DNA from: Erysipelotrichaceae bacterium UBA4808
GTDB taxonomy: Bacteria > Bacillota_I > Bacilli_A > Erysipelotrichales > Erysipelotrichaceae
Assembly: GCA_002402585.1 (NCBI GenBank)
Contig: DHGC01000009.1
Location: forward strand, 1-22,683
Direction of reading: 5' to 3'
Length of the DNA stretch: 22,683 bases
Below, in pieces: positions 13,869 to 21,586 of the stretch; the first letter of the stretch is position 1, and each line of letters opens with the position of its first letter. Both the position numbers and the translations under genes were made by a program. The notes below the pieces were generated by a model. That model was not told the origin of the DNA and made no database searches. It was given only the letters and a program-made list of their open reading frames with translations.

Positions 13869-14705
13869 ATGTACAGCGATTATCATCTACATACAGAATT
13901 CAGTGATGACTCAGAATATCCAATGGAAAGCTTAGTATGCGATGCCATAAATATGGGACTTAAAGAAATATGTTTCACTGACCATGTGGATTATGGGGTC
14001 AAAACAGAGTTTGGATCTCACAATGCTCGAATCCATAAAGGTAAACCCGTAACAAATGTCGATTACCCACGCTACTTTAAAGCCATCAAAGCTTTGCAAT
14101 CCAAATACCACGATCAAATAACAATACGTTCTGGCTTGGAGTTTGGGGTACAAGCACATACTCAAGATGCTTTTCTAAAGCTTGAACAAACCTATCCCAT
14201 GGATTTTATCATCCTCTCGATCCATCAAGTCAATGATCAAGAATTTTGGACACAAGAATTTCAGGACGGCAAAACACAAGCTGAGTACAATCGTGCGTAT
14301 TATGAAGCTTTATTGGATGTGGTTAAACACTATAAAGCTTATAGTGTTTTAGGTCATCTTGACCTGATTGTTCGTTATGATGAACAGGGCACATACCCTT
14401 ATGATGATGTTAAAGATCGCATTCGCGAGATTCTTAAAGTCGTCATTCAAGATGGCAAAGGCATTGAAGTCAATACCTCCTACAATCGCTATGGCTTGAG
14501 TGATATGACCCCATCCCGTGCAATCTTGAAACTCTATCGCGAATTAGGTGGAGAAATCATCACAATCGGTAGCGATACGCATAAAGCTGAACATCTGGGT
14601 GCATACATCGATGAAACAAAAGAAGAACTCTTAAAACTTGGTTTCAAATATCATCATACCTTTGATAAGATGAAACACATTGCTCATCCCATCGTAATCA
14701 AGTAA
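13869..14705 (+). CDS. PHP-domain phosphatase, HisJ/histidinol-phosphatase family
   Basis: This 278-aa protein has the four PHP metal-binding motifs: DYHLHTEFSDDS (4-15), CFTDHVD (35-41), the mid-protein Glu/His pair (SGLEFG, LSIHQVN) and GHLDLI, and the C-terminal IGSDTHKAEHLG. Length and motif spacing fit the HisJ family, which dephosphorylates histidinol phosphate. No other histidine gene is nearby, and many stand-alone members act on other phosphoesters, so the substrate is open. TAGGAG stands 5 nt before the ATG. The gene is monocistronic and is followed by a hairpin shared with the convergent gene. Confidence 0.88.
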   Translation: MYSDYHLHTEFSDDSEYPMESLVCDAINMGLKEICFTDHVDYGVKTEFGSHNARIHKGKPVTNVDYPRYFKAIKALQSKYHDQITIRSGLEFGVQAHTQDAFLKLEQTYPMDFIILSIHQVNDQEFWTQEFQDGKTQAEYNRAYYEALLDVVKHYKAYSVLGHLDLIVRYDEQGTYPYDDVKDRIREILKVVIQDGKGIEVNTSYNRYGLSDMTPSRAILKLYRELGGEIITIGSDTHKAEHLGAYIDETKEELLKLGFKYHHTFDKMKHIAHPIVIK

Positions 14706-14729
14706 AAGACAGGTTCAAGGACCTGTCTT
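14706..14729. terminator. Convergent hairpin terminator
   Basis: AAGACAGGT and ACCTGTCTT form a 9-bp stem with a 6-nt loop exactly filling the gap between two convergent stops. On the minus strand it runs into TTTTAC; on the plus strand only CTATT follows, so termination is probably better for the minus strand. Confidence 0.7.
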
Positions 14730-15038
14730 CTATTGATATGGAAATTGAGATACCAAGGCTACGTCGATGATCGAAGGATCAAGTTCAAATTCCTTTGCAA
14801 TCGCATCCATGAGCCGTTCTTGATAACTAAGCATGTCTTCATAACTTTGAATCATGGTATATGTGTTTAGAATGATGGCTGTGAATTGGTTTTGATAATC
14901 CTGCGTTTCTACAATCTTCTTCAATTCATCCTCTGCATTGAAAGCAAAGCTGATATAGACTGTGGTCTCATCGATTGTCTCAGAAATCAAAGGCAACTTA
15001 TCTGATTCTAGAAATCTTAGATACTGATCATCTTGAGC
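14730..15038 (-). pseudogene. In-frame 3' remnant cut off from the upstream gene by TAA
   Basis: These 102 sense codons follow the stop of the gene at 15039-16064 immediately and in the same frame: the 14 residues AQDDQYLRFLESDK lead straight into an 88-codon stretch ending in ...SQFPYQ. No ATG with a ribosome binding site lies in this frame; only a TTG at 14996 with poor context could start it. The simplest reading is that one gene of about 444 codons acquired a nonsense mutation (or a sequencing error). Translational read-through of TAA is less likely. No known domain is recognised in the remnant. Confidence 0.65.
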
Positions 15039-16064
15039 TTAAATAAGGACATCACCATTGGAAACATTGAGTAATTTGAACAGATCACTCTTTGTTATCT
15101 TGGCCAATTCATCTAGCGCGAGTTCTGTCTGTATGAGCTCCCATCCCTCTTGACGAGCAAATTCTTCAATATCTCTTGGAACAAGCGTATTCAAATTACT
15201 AACCAATGGAATTGCTTCAACGGTAATTGAGCCAAATTCAAGGATCAAGTCATTTTTATCAATGATATCTTCGATGATTGGTTGCCATAAATTCACGCCC
15301 ATTACATCAAATTCCTCAACTGTTTCATACGTCTCAATGATCTGCTTGAATTCATTTAGGATAAACTGTGATTCCAAATAGACGTCTTGAATCGTCATAT
15401 TTCGATTCGGGTTGACCTTTGATGTGAAGTAAATATTGAAACCCTCTTCACCGAAATATACACTTGTATTCGCTTGACGTGGATCCAAAAGCTGTAGACC
15501 TGTTTGACCATTCGCATGTAAGACCCAAAGAATATTCATTTCATTTTCGAAATATCCATTAAAGGGATCCGTACTTGCAAAGAAGTCATTCATGATGCGG
15601 TAGTATTCACGCATCTCTCTTTCTGTTATTTCATAGATTGGATAGACACGACCATTGATATTCAAATCATATCCATCCATGTATTGGACGGGAGTCAAAA
15701 CATCATAGCTGATCGTATTTGCCGCGAGCGACAACCAATATAAACACGCTTGTTTCAGTTGATCTTTATCTTCAGCCTTAGTAATGTCTGCTGGATAGGT
15801 GCCATAGCCACTTGGTTTCCACAAGAGTCCCATTTCTTTCTTCACAACATAACAGGACGCATCCTCTTTTTGTTTTACCATCACAACGGCATAATCCTTT
15901 TCATATGCTAAAATACTAGCGACCGCTTGATTGAAATACTGTGAACGTCCTGCATGGAGTGCTGCAGACTTTGCACTTAAACGAATGCCATTGATACCCG
16001 CTAAGAAAACAATCAATAAACTAAGCAAAACTAAATTTTGAACCAACTTCTTGTGTTTACGCAT
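15039..16064 (-). CDS. Membrane-anchored protein of unknown function, probably truncated
   Basis: A 341-aa product with a basic N-terminus and one hydrophobic segment (about 9-25: LVLLSLLIVFLAGINGI), then a soluble extracytoplasmic domain that I do not recognise. GAGG lies about 8 nt before the ATG, which is 4 nt behind the stop of the HAAS-domain gene, so it is the third gene of the PadR operon. The TAA at 15041-15039 appears to cut it short: another 102 codons continue in frame. The protein may therefore lack its C-terminus. Confidence 0.7.
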   Translation of the reverse strand: MRKHKKLVQNLVLLSLLIVFLAGINGIRLSAKSAALHAGRSQYFNQAVASILAYEKDYAVVMVKQKEDASCYVVKKEMGLLWKPSGYGTYPADITKAEDKDQLKQACLYWLSLAANTISYDVLTPVQYMDGYDLNINGRVYPIYEITEREMREYYRIMNDFFASTDPFNGYFENEMNILWVLHANGQTGLQLLDPRQANTSVYFGEEGFNIYFTSKVNPNRNMTIQDVYLESQFILNEFKQIIETYETVEEFDVMGVNLWQPIIEDIIDKNDLILEFGSITVEAIPLVSNLNTLVPRDIEEFARQEGWELIQTELALDELAKITKSDLFKLLNVSNGDVLI

Positions 16065-16068
16065 TGTC

Positions 16069-16800
16069 TTACCTCAACACTTTCTCAAACGTTTCAGATA
16101 CTTGTTTGTACTTCAATTCAAGTTGACTGTACTCAAGCGGAACATTCTTATAAATCAGAATTCGCCAATGATCATATGTAAGCAAACCATCGCTCTGTGC
16201 AACGAAGATTTCATCACCAACATGCAATTGAGCATAAGTGCGTAGATTGAATGTTCGATCCTTCAACTGAAAGATGTCAAAACTATGATTTTCCTGATAC
16301 AAGAGGATGATTGTACCTTCCTGTGTTTGAATCAATCGATCGATAAGCAATATACCATCATTCAGATTAATCGTAAGTGCTAAATCTTGATTTAGTAGTG
16401 CAATTCTTTCCGAATCCCCCAAACCCCACATAAATTGATTGATATCGAAATCCTGATCACTCACAAAACGATTCGCGAGTTGATGTGTCACAAATTTCGA
16501 TCCAACAAAGAGGATGCAATAAATTAGCATAGTAACGACGACGATGCGCGAGATCCACCACAGCCATCCAATTATTGGATGATGTATTTGATTGAGTTCT
16601 TTACCAATCGCAATGGGATCTCCCATATCTTCAATGACACGCTGTGTAATCTCTAAGTTTTCTAACCCTTGCTCAGCGTATTCATCTCTCAAATCTAAAA
16701 GATGACTCATCAGTTCGCGTTTAATCTTTTTATGCTCAAAAACAAAAGCGATTTGATTCAATACATTTTTGATATAGTCATCAAACTCATTCGAATTCAT
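16069..16800 (-). CDS. HAAS-domain (DUF1700-like) membrane protein
   Basis: From the chosen start it has 243 aa. Residues 1-75 form a helical HAAS-type domain (FDDYIKNVLNQI...ELMSHLLDLRDEYAEQG...VIEDMGDPIAIGKELNQIHHP), the module that commonly follows a PadR regulator gene in Bacillota. One membrane segment (about 78-98) and an extracytoplasmic domain of some 140 residues follow. The open frame starts at 16884, but the first 28 residues only overlap PadR; the ATG at 16800 lies 14 nt inside the PadR gene and matches the usual start of HAAS proteins. Coupled translation is likely since no strong ribosome binding site precedes it. Confidence 0.8.
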   Translation of the reverse strand: MNSNEFDDYIKNVLNQIAFVFEHKKIKRELMSHLLDLRDEYAEQGLENLEITQRVIEDMGDPIAIGKELNQIHHPIIGWLWWISRIVVVTMLIYCILFVGSKFVTHQLANRFVSDQDFDINQFMWGLGDSERIALLNQDLALTINLNDGILLIDRLIQTQEGTIILLYQENHSFDIFQLKDRTFNLRTYAQLHVGDEIFVAQSDGLLTYDHWRILIYKNVPLEYSQLELKYKQVSETFEKVLR

Positions 16801-17125
16801 AATGATGTGTGTCCAAAACACGATGTACGGACGCCTTAAAGATTTCCCACTGTGCTTTCTCATCTTCAAGCTGCTTAAGTCCAACTTTTGTAATCTGGTA
16901 ATATTTACGTTCTTTATTGTTCTCAGCTGTTTTAAAATAAGATTTCACATACCCAAGATTTTCAAAACGATGCAAAATGGGATATAAAGTCCCCTCTTTG
17001 AACTGAAATACATTCTCCGATAACAATTCTAAATTCTTAATGATTTCATAACCATACATATCTTTACGACTGATCAATGACAGAATAAGCAGATTAGAAC
17101 CGACACCTATGTAGTTTTTATCCAT
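16787..17125 (-). CDS. PadR family transcriptional regulator
   Basis: A 112-aa single-domain PadR protein with a winged helix: DMYGYEIIKNLELLSENVFQFKEGTLYPILHRFENLGYVKSYF is the signature (YGYEI.......EGTLYP.L.RLE..G...). PadR proteins are dimeric repressors. It heads an operon with a HAAS-domain membrane protein and a membrane-anchored protein. AGGAG lies 8 nt before the ATG. The ATG itself is part of one of three CTAGGTATG half-sites in the promoter, which points to autorepression. Confidence 0.93.
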   Translation of the reverse strand: MDKNYIGVGSNLLILSLISRKDMYGYEIIKNLELLSENVFQFKEGTLYPILHRFENLGYVKSYFKTAENNKERKYYQITKVGLKQLEDEKAQWEIFKASVHRVLDTHHYEFE

Positions 17126-17173
17126 ACCTAGTTCTCCTAGGTATATAGTACATCGAACTTCTAGGTATGTAAA
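17123..17173 (-). promoter_or_regulatory. PadR promoter with three operator half-sites
   Basis: Minus-strand TTTACA (17173-17168), 17 bp, TACTAT (17150-17145). CATACCTAG (17123-17131) and CTAGGTAT (17137-17144) form an 8-bp-arm dyad over the ribosome binding site and start codon, and a third copy, CTAGGTATG (17161-17169), overlaps the -35 and spacer. The outer two copies are exact 9-bp inverted repeats. Confidence 0.72.
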
Positions 17174-17178
17174 TACTT

Positions 17179-17224
17179 AAAAAGATAATTTAGATGAATT
17201 CACAAAGAATCGATCTAAATTATC
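17179..17224 (-). terminator. Terminator of the XRE/membrane protein operon
   Basis: GATAATTTAGAT (17184-17195) and ATCTAAATTATC (17213-17224) form a perfect 12-bp stem, with a smaller inner pairing ATTC/GAAT, and run into TTTTT on the minus strand. Confidence 0.85.
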
Positions 17225-17253
17225 AAAGTTTGATTCTAAGGTTAAAACAAATT

Positions 17254-17613
17254 TCAATGTTTCTTATGGACAATCCAACTCAAGCCATAAAACAACGAGA
17301 TCAACAACGCTGGTCCACTTATGAAGAATACCGCTGGATTTATAGCAGATCCTTCAGGCGGCATCGAACGCGTAACCATTAAAAACAGTCCTATGGCAAT
17401 CACTGCAAAACCAATCAAACCGATGTAATCTTTCTTCCATGAAAGTGCGATGATGAGGATGATGCCAAAGGCTGGTAGATTATGCATAAAGAGACCGATC
17501 AACTGTTCGACGATTGAACTCGTCCCATCAAACACATCCAATGAAAACATCATGATGAATAGAGTAAAGAGAATTGCTAAGACGCGAGGCGTCCAATAAA
17601 CCACTTTTTTCAT
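17254..17613 (-). CDS. Four-helix membrane protein, DUF7670-like
   Basis: The 119-aa product consists of about four membrane segments with short loops. The start (WTPRVLAILFTLFIMMFSLDVF) and the ending (FISGPALLISLFYGLSW) match a family of short bacterial membrane proteins of unknown function that I associate with DUF7670; the label is from memory. AGAGGAAA lies about 7 nt before the ATG. It is the last gene of the operon led by the XRE regulator, 25 nt behind the 156-aa membrane protein gene. Confidence 0.68.
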   Translation of the reverse strand: MKKVVYWTPRVLAILFTLFIMMFSLDVFDGTSSIVEQLIGLFMHNLPAFGIILIIALSWKKDYIGLIGFAVIAIGLFLMVTRSMPPEGSAINPAVFFISGPALLISLFYGLSWIVHKKH

Positions 17614-17638
17614 GAGTCATTTCCTCTGAGCATTTCAT

Positions 17639-18109
17639 TTAGATATCCAAGCCACTAAACATGATGTAAAGCGCTAGTATTGTGACGTAGAGGATTGCGA
17701 AGTGATACATCCAAGGAAGCTTTAGCCGCCAAACATAATAGAGTGCTGGTGCCACGACCAAGGCTCCAGCAAGAAGGATCATCCATTGAGGTTGTTGGTA
17801 AAGCATGACACCAATCGCAACCAACACAGCCATGAGTGGCATTGTGATCAATGTGGCACGAAGTGTATGTTTGATGGACTCTGATTTAAAATTGATCTTA
17901 AACCCCAACCAAGTAATAAAAATCAAAGCAAAGAAACCCAATATTCTTGATAAAATCGGTGGTGCCGATTGTGGATCCACACCCAACAATGAAATGCTTA
18001 AATTAACAATGAGCGCAAAGACGATAAACGCGAAATTGAATAAAACAAATCCACCTGCCATGATTACGATTGCAGGCAAGATATACCCAACCAATCGATT
18101 GTTTTTCAT
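17639..18109 (-). CDS. Integral membrane protein of unknown function, 156 aa
   Basis: About five hydrophobic helices make up nearly all of this protein (segments near 8-38, 50-68, 83-103, 108-125 and 133-152). I do not recognise the family. Its ATG overlaps the stop of the XRE regulator gene (ATGA) and has a strong AAAGGAGG 7 nt upstream, so it is co-expressed with the regulator and with the four-helix protein downstream. The pairing with a dedicated regulator suggests an envelope or stress-related role, which is only inference. Confidence 0.75.
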   Translation of the reverse strand: MKNNRLVGYILPAIVIMAGGFVLFNFAFIVFALIVNLSISLLGVDPQSAPPILSRILGFFALIFITWLGFKINFKSESIKHTLRATLITMPLMAVLVAIGVMLYQQPQWMILLAGALVVAPALYYVWRLKLPWMYHFAILYVTILALYIMFSGLDI

Positions 18110-18588
18110 TGCGATGCCTCCTTTGCATCGAACGATTCGTTCTTAAGGAGCGCTTTAAGATGCGCTTCGATATCTTCCAAATCAAATGACGCATAGTGTC
18201 TTCTATACAAGGGATCCAATAAACGATAATGCTGGGATACAAGATTTTGTTGGATCATGTACCCTTCTTTTTTTAGAATGGTCTTCCACCAAAGCTTGCC
18301 ACCCCATGTCTTGGGATACTTAACATCCACTTCATTAAACGCAATGGCCACAATGATGTCTTCGACATTTCCACCCAAGGCATTGATTAGTATTGAGCTG
18401 TTTGAGAAGATACTTGCTAAAGCAACCGATCCCGTCCAACCCAAACTACTTCGTTCTTTTTCAATCTCAACCAAGGTTTTCTTGGATAGTCCCAAAAGCA
18501 TCGACATTTTATCCTGGGTCAAACCATATTCACTCCGAATCAGTTTAACGTGGGAGTCCATCATTCTTACAAAATCTTCACGTGTCAT
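18106..18588 (-). CDS. XRE-family helix-turn-helix regulator
   Basis: The 160-aa protein begins with an XRE-type HTH (residues 16-60: KLIRSEYGLTQDKMSMLLGLSKKTLVEIEKERSSLGW), followed by a helical region without recognised domain (KTWGGKLWWKTILKKEGYMIQQ...LDPLYRRHY). The open frame has an earlier ATG at 18594 directly against AGAGG; the ATG at 18588 has the correct 6-nt spacing and is chosen. It leads an operon with two membrane proteins. The perfect palindrome AGTGTAATATTACACT over its -10 box suggests autoregulation. Confidence 0.82.
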   Translation of the reverse strand: MTREDFVRMMDSHVKLIRSEYGLTQDKMSMLLGLSKKTLVEIEKERSSLGWTGSVALASIFSNSSILINALGGNVEDIIVAIAFNEVDVKYPKTWGGKLWWKTILKKEGYMIQQNLVSQHYRLLDPLYRRHYASFDLEDIEAHLKALLKNESFDAKEASQ

Positions 18589-18603
18589 ATGCATCCTCTA
18601 TCT

Positions 18604-18638
18604 AGTGTAATATTACACTTTATGTTATATTTTTACAA
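18604..18638 (-). promoter_or_regulatory. XRE operon promoter with 16-bp palindromic operator
   Basis: Minus-strand TTGTAA (18638-18633), 17 bp, TAATAT (18615-18610). AGTGTAATATTACACT (18604-18619) is a perfect palindrome covering the -10 and the predicted start point near 18603. Confidence 0.68.
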
Positions 18639-18643
18639 TAAAT

Positions 18644-18667
18644 AAAAACGTCTTTTCAGACGCTTTT
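18644..18667 (-). terminator. Terminator of the phosphoribosyltransferase gene
   Basis: On the minus strand AAAAGCGTCT and AGACGTTTTT pair around GAAA (one G-U), and the 3' side provides its own T-tract, TTTTTATTTATT. Confidence 0.8.
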
Positions 18668-18686
18668 CACAGTAAGAATAGGCTGA

Positions 18687-19226
18687 TCAATCAAATAGTG
18701 GAAGTTTCTCAAGAAAGATGATATCTTCTCGTAATGCCGCATCCCCTTCAGCCAAGATGGCAGCCCGTGCTACAACGATACCGCCCGCTTGTTCAACCAA
18801 ACGCTCCATCGTCGCAAGTGAAGCCCCTGTACTGATCACATCATCAATAAGAGCGATGCGTTTGCCTTTGATGCGATCCACATCAAAACGATCGAGAACC
18901 ATAATTTGTTCAGATGTTGTGGTGATGGATTGAACCGCATCCACCATCGCATCTTGCATATAAGCTTTGATGCTTTTACGAACGACCACATAGCGTGATA
19001 GGCCCATTAATCGAGACATCTCATGCAGTAAAGGAATGCCCTTTGCCTCTGCCCCAACCAATAAGTCTACCACCGGTAACTTCGACACAAGTAATGGTAC
19101 ACTTGCCTGAATCAACTCCGCATCGCCAAGTACGACAAAGCTTGCGATGGAGAGTTTCTCATTTAGACGAATAATCGGTAGGACACGGGTCAATCCCGCA
19201 ATCTTCAAGGTGTATTGGATATGCAT
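18687..19226 (-). CDS. Phosphoribosyltransferase, adenine-phosphoribosyltransferase-like
   Basis: A 179-aa type I phosphoribosyltransferase. The PRPP-binding loop is RIALIDDVISTGAS (123-136), with the two acidic residues followed by TG. AEAKGIPLLHEMSRLMGLSRYVVVRKS (59-84) corresponds to the adenine-PRTase-like segment. Members of this subgroup are annotated as adenine or xanthine PRTases, but the long lead-in (RVLPIIRLNEKLSIASFVVLGDAELIQ) marks a distinct branch whose base is uncertain. AAAGGAG lies 8 nt before the ATG, and the ATG is embedded in the perfect palindrome GGATATGCATATCC (19217-19230). It has its own promoter and terminator. Confidence 0.87.
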   Translation of the reverse strand: MHIQYTLKIAGLTRVLPIIRLNEKLSIASFVVLGDAELIQASVPLLVSKLPVVDLLVGAEAKGIPLLHEMSRLMGLSRYVVVRKSIKAYMQDAMVDAVQSITTTSEQIMVLDRFDVDRIKGKRIALIDDVISTGASLATMERLVEQAGGIVVARAAILAEGDAALREDIIFLEKLPLFD

Positions 19227-19247
19227 ATCCTTTTCTCCTTTTTGATT

Positions 19248-19275
19248 ATTCTAGCAGAGAAAAGCAGGAATACAA
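19248..19275 (-). promoter_or_regulatory. Possible promoter of the phosphoribosyltransferase gene
   Basis: Minus-strand TTGTAT (19275-19270), 16 bp, TAGAAT (19253-19248), with a predicted leader of about 15 nt. A nearby TTGACA (19283-19278) is too far from any -10 to be used with this one. Confidence 0.45.
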
Positions 19276-19293
19276 GCATGTCAAATATTTAAA

Positions 19294-19956
19294 CTAAAAG
19301 CCCCTCGTCTGCCCTCTATAGGGAGCTTGTTTGTTTTGATTGAACTCATCAATTCCAGGTCCACTTAAGTTCTTCAATCTCCACAATCCGTAGACATAGG
19401 TTACAATCAGCACGAAAATTGTAAATGGTAAACCAAATAATGATGTGACCCAAACCAACTGATTCAAATCAGCACCCAGATAAACCACCCACTGTACCCC
19501 AGCACTCAATCCAAACATCACCACCCAAAACCAGGAAACTTCACGATACGCTGGTTTGATATCTGCACGCCAAAACCATTTTAGTGACCATCCACGTGTC
19601 AAATGTGAAACAAACGCCGCAAGTGGCTTATCAATCAAAACACTCACTAGCATAACGATAAAAAGAAATGTGGTACTTAAAATACCGGGTAGATAATAAT
19701 TCGATGCGCTGTTCGCAAACAAAGCAAAGGCTGAGGCAATTAAAACCGTCACCAAACCCCCAAAGGCGTAAGCTATGGCTTGATGTTTGAAAAGACGATA
19801 AAGTCCAATCACAAAACTTAGTCCAATCGCAATAATGATTGCATTGATAAGTGTCGTACGCGATTGAACCAAAACAAAAAGCAATGGTGGTAAAAGCGCA
19901 TCCAACGTCTTGCCTTTTAATACGGAATTAAGTTCTTCTAAAATTTCGCGTACCAT
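19294..19956 (-). CDS. DUF3159-like integral membrane protein
   Basis: The 220-aa product has six or so membrane helices. LDALLPPLLFVLVQS near the start, RLFKHQAIAYAFGGLVTVLIASAFALFANSASNYYLPGI, IDKPLAAFVSHLTRGW and the late WFWVVMFGLSAGVQWVVYL follow the pattern of DUF3159 proteins, which I know mainly from Actinomycetota. The function is unknown. The final 20 residues are soluble and basic. AGG and AAAG about 8 nt upstream give a modest ribosome binding site. No obvious terminator separates it from the phosphoribosyltransferase gene 67 nt downstream, so read-through is possible. Confidence 0.72.
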   Translation of the reverse strand: MVREILEELNSVLKGKTLDALLPPLLFVLVQSRTTLINAIIIAIGLSFVIGLYRLFKHQAIAYAFGGLVTVLIASAFALFANSASNYYLPGILSTTFLFIVMLVSVLIDKPLAAFVSHLTRGWSLKWFWRADIKPAYREVSWFWVVMFGLSAGVQWVVYLGADLNQLVWVTSLFGLPFTIFVLIVTYVYGLWRLKNLSGPGIDEFNQNKQAPYRGQTRGF

Positions 19957-20093
19957 ATACTTTACCTGACCTATTTTGAACTATATTAACGCATCATACG
20001 CTTCTTTGCTTTATATATGACTATTAAATTCTTTTATCAGTCTTACACGAAATTAGCATGTTAAAATGAGATAAAAGCTTAAGGGGCAATCCA

Positions 20094-21497
20094 ATGTCAC
20101 ACCAAGATCATCCTACACACACTCAGAATACATTTGAAGTCATTGTGATTGGCTCTGGTTTCGCTGGTTTAGCTGCCGCCATTGAATGCAAGATGAACGG
20201 TGGCAATGTCATTGTGCTTGAGAAAATGAAAGCAATTGGTGGTAATTCCATCATCAGTGATGGAGGGATTGCTGCGCCGGATACAGAAGAACAGCACGTT
20301 CTTGGCATCATCGATTCCTCAGAACTTATGTTTGAGGATATGATGCGCTCAGGTGAGGGGCTCAATGATCCAAAGATCACAAGACTCGTGTGCGAGCATG
20401 CTTTGGATGCCTATACTTGGTCAAAGGATGTTCTTAACGTCAAATATATGTCTCGTGTCGATATTTTTGGTGGACATCAAGTACCGCGTTGTTACTCACC
20501 CGATCCCCTTTCAGGCTCGACAATGATTCTAAAAATGAAGCGGAAATGTGATGAACTTGGTATTGAGATTCGCTTATCTACCTATGTAAAGTCATTTATT
20601 AAAGATGATTCAGATCGCGTCATCGGCATCGAGATCATTGAAAACTATTCACTCAATCAATCGAATGCAGTGATTTCCACTAAACGATATGCATCAAAAG
20701 GCATCATTATTGCTACAGGTGGTTTTGCAGCCGACAAACAGTTTCTAAAAAAGATCATCAAAGAAGATTTTTTAACAACAAATAAAAAATCAACAAGTGC
20801 TGAGGTCATTGAAGCAAGCATGAAAATAAATGCCGCAACCAAGCATCTTGATCAAATCCAATGGATGCCATGGACCACAGAAGATGAGATTGGTTATGGT
20901 AAAGGTGGTTTATTTGGAGATTATATCGTATCTTCATATGGAATCTTAGTGGACTGTAAGAGTGGTAAACGTTTCGTGAATGAATTGGGTAATCGTAAAC
21001 ATGTAACAGACGCCATTCGGATGACGAAGGATGTGATTGGAATTGTAGATGAGACAAGTGTAATCAAAACGGGTTGGAAACTTGAAGATGCAATTAATAA
21101 AGGAATTATACAAGTCCATCCGAGCTTAGATCATTTAGCAAGCCATTATTCGATACCAAACGAATCGCTTAAACGAACCATCACGGATTACAATTCAAAC
21201 ATAACACATAAAAATATCGATCCTTTTGGTAAAGTCTATGAAACATGGATGTCCCCTATCGAAACCCCACCCTTTTACACCATGCGAATACGTCCAAAAA
21301 CACACTATTCGCTCGGTGGACTTGTCACAGACATCGATACCCATGTCTTAGACATCCATGGAAACATCATCAAGGGTCTATTTGCGGTTGGAGAAGTCAC
21401 AGCACTAACCCATGGCGCAAATCGTTTGGGGAGCTGTTCCGTTACAGAATGTCTTGTTATGGGAAGGATTGCTGGTCGTAAAGTTGTAGAGTATTGA
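20094..21497 (+). CDS. Fumarate-reductase-type FAD-dependent oxidoreductase (flavocytochrome c family)
   Basis: A 467-aa soluble flavoprotein without signal peptide, cytochrome or FMN-binding domain. It has the ADP-binding VIGSGFAGLAAAIE (18-31), GGNSIISDGGIAA (49-61), an ATGGF segment at 207-211, and the C-terminal FAVGEVT...HGANRLGS. Residues matching the Shewanella Fcc3 catalytic set are Arg301 (the proton-donating Arg, in GKRFVNELGNR), His404 (KTHYSLGG) and Arg444; the substrate-binding His of the middle motif seems replaced. It may reduce fumarate or another enoate, or act as a desaturase; the electron donor is unknown. AAGGGG precedes the ATG. It is monocistronic. Confidence 0.87.
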   Translation: MSHQDHPTHTQNTFEVIVIGSGFAGLAAAIECKMNGGNVIVLEKMKAIGGNSIISDGGIAAPDTEEQHVLGIIDSSELMFEDMMRSGEGLNDPKITRLVCEHALDAYTWSKDVLNVKYMSRVDIFGGHQVPRCYSPDPLSGSTMILKMKRKCDELGIEIRLSTYVKSFIKDDSDRVIGIEIIENYSLNQSNAVISTKRYASKGIIIATGGFAADKQFLKKIIKEDFLTTNKKSTSAEVIEASMKINAATKHLDQIQWMPWTTEDEIGYGKGGLFGDYIVSSYGILVDCKSGKRFVNELGNRKHVTDAIRMTKDVIGIVDETSVIKTGWKLEDAINKGIIQVHPSLDHLASHYSIPNESLKRTITDYNSNITHKNIDPFGKVYETWMSPIETPPFYTMRIRPKTHYSLGGLVTDIDTHVLDIHGNIIKGLFAVGEVTALTHGANRLGSCSVTECLVMGRIAGRKVVEY

Positions 21498-21516
21498 TTA
21501 TTAACGATATAAGTTA

Positions 21517-21544
21517 AAAAGAGCGAAGGATCATTCGCTCTTTT
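21517..21544. terminator. Bidirectional terminator between flavoprotein and ldh
   Basis: AAAAGAGCGAA and TTCGCTCTTTT form an 11-bp stem with a 6-nt loop. On the plus strand TTTTATTATT, and on the minus strand TTTTTAAC, follow the G/C part, so it can end both convergent transcripts. Confidence 0.88.
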
Positions 21545-21586
21545 ATTATTCATTCATCAAAATGCAATCAAGAATCGTCTTATCGA

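Noticed and set aside
14730..14996. Independent 88-aa gene starting with TTG at 14996
   Set aside because: No ribosome binding site, and the frame continues upstream without break to the stop of the preceding gene, so a split gene is the better reading.
17900..17912. Another partial copy (AACCCCAAC) of the tupA/RNA 12-mer
   Set aside because: Only 9 bases match, inside a membrane protein gene; a match of this length is expected by chance in 22 kb.
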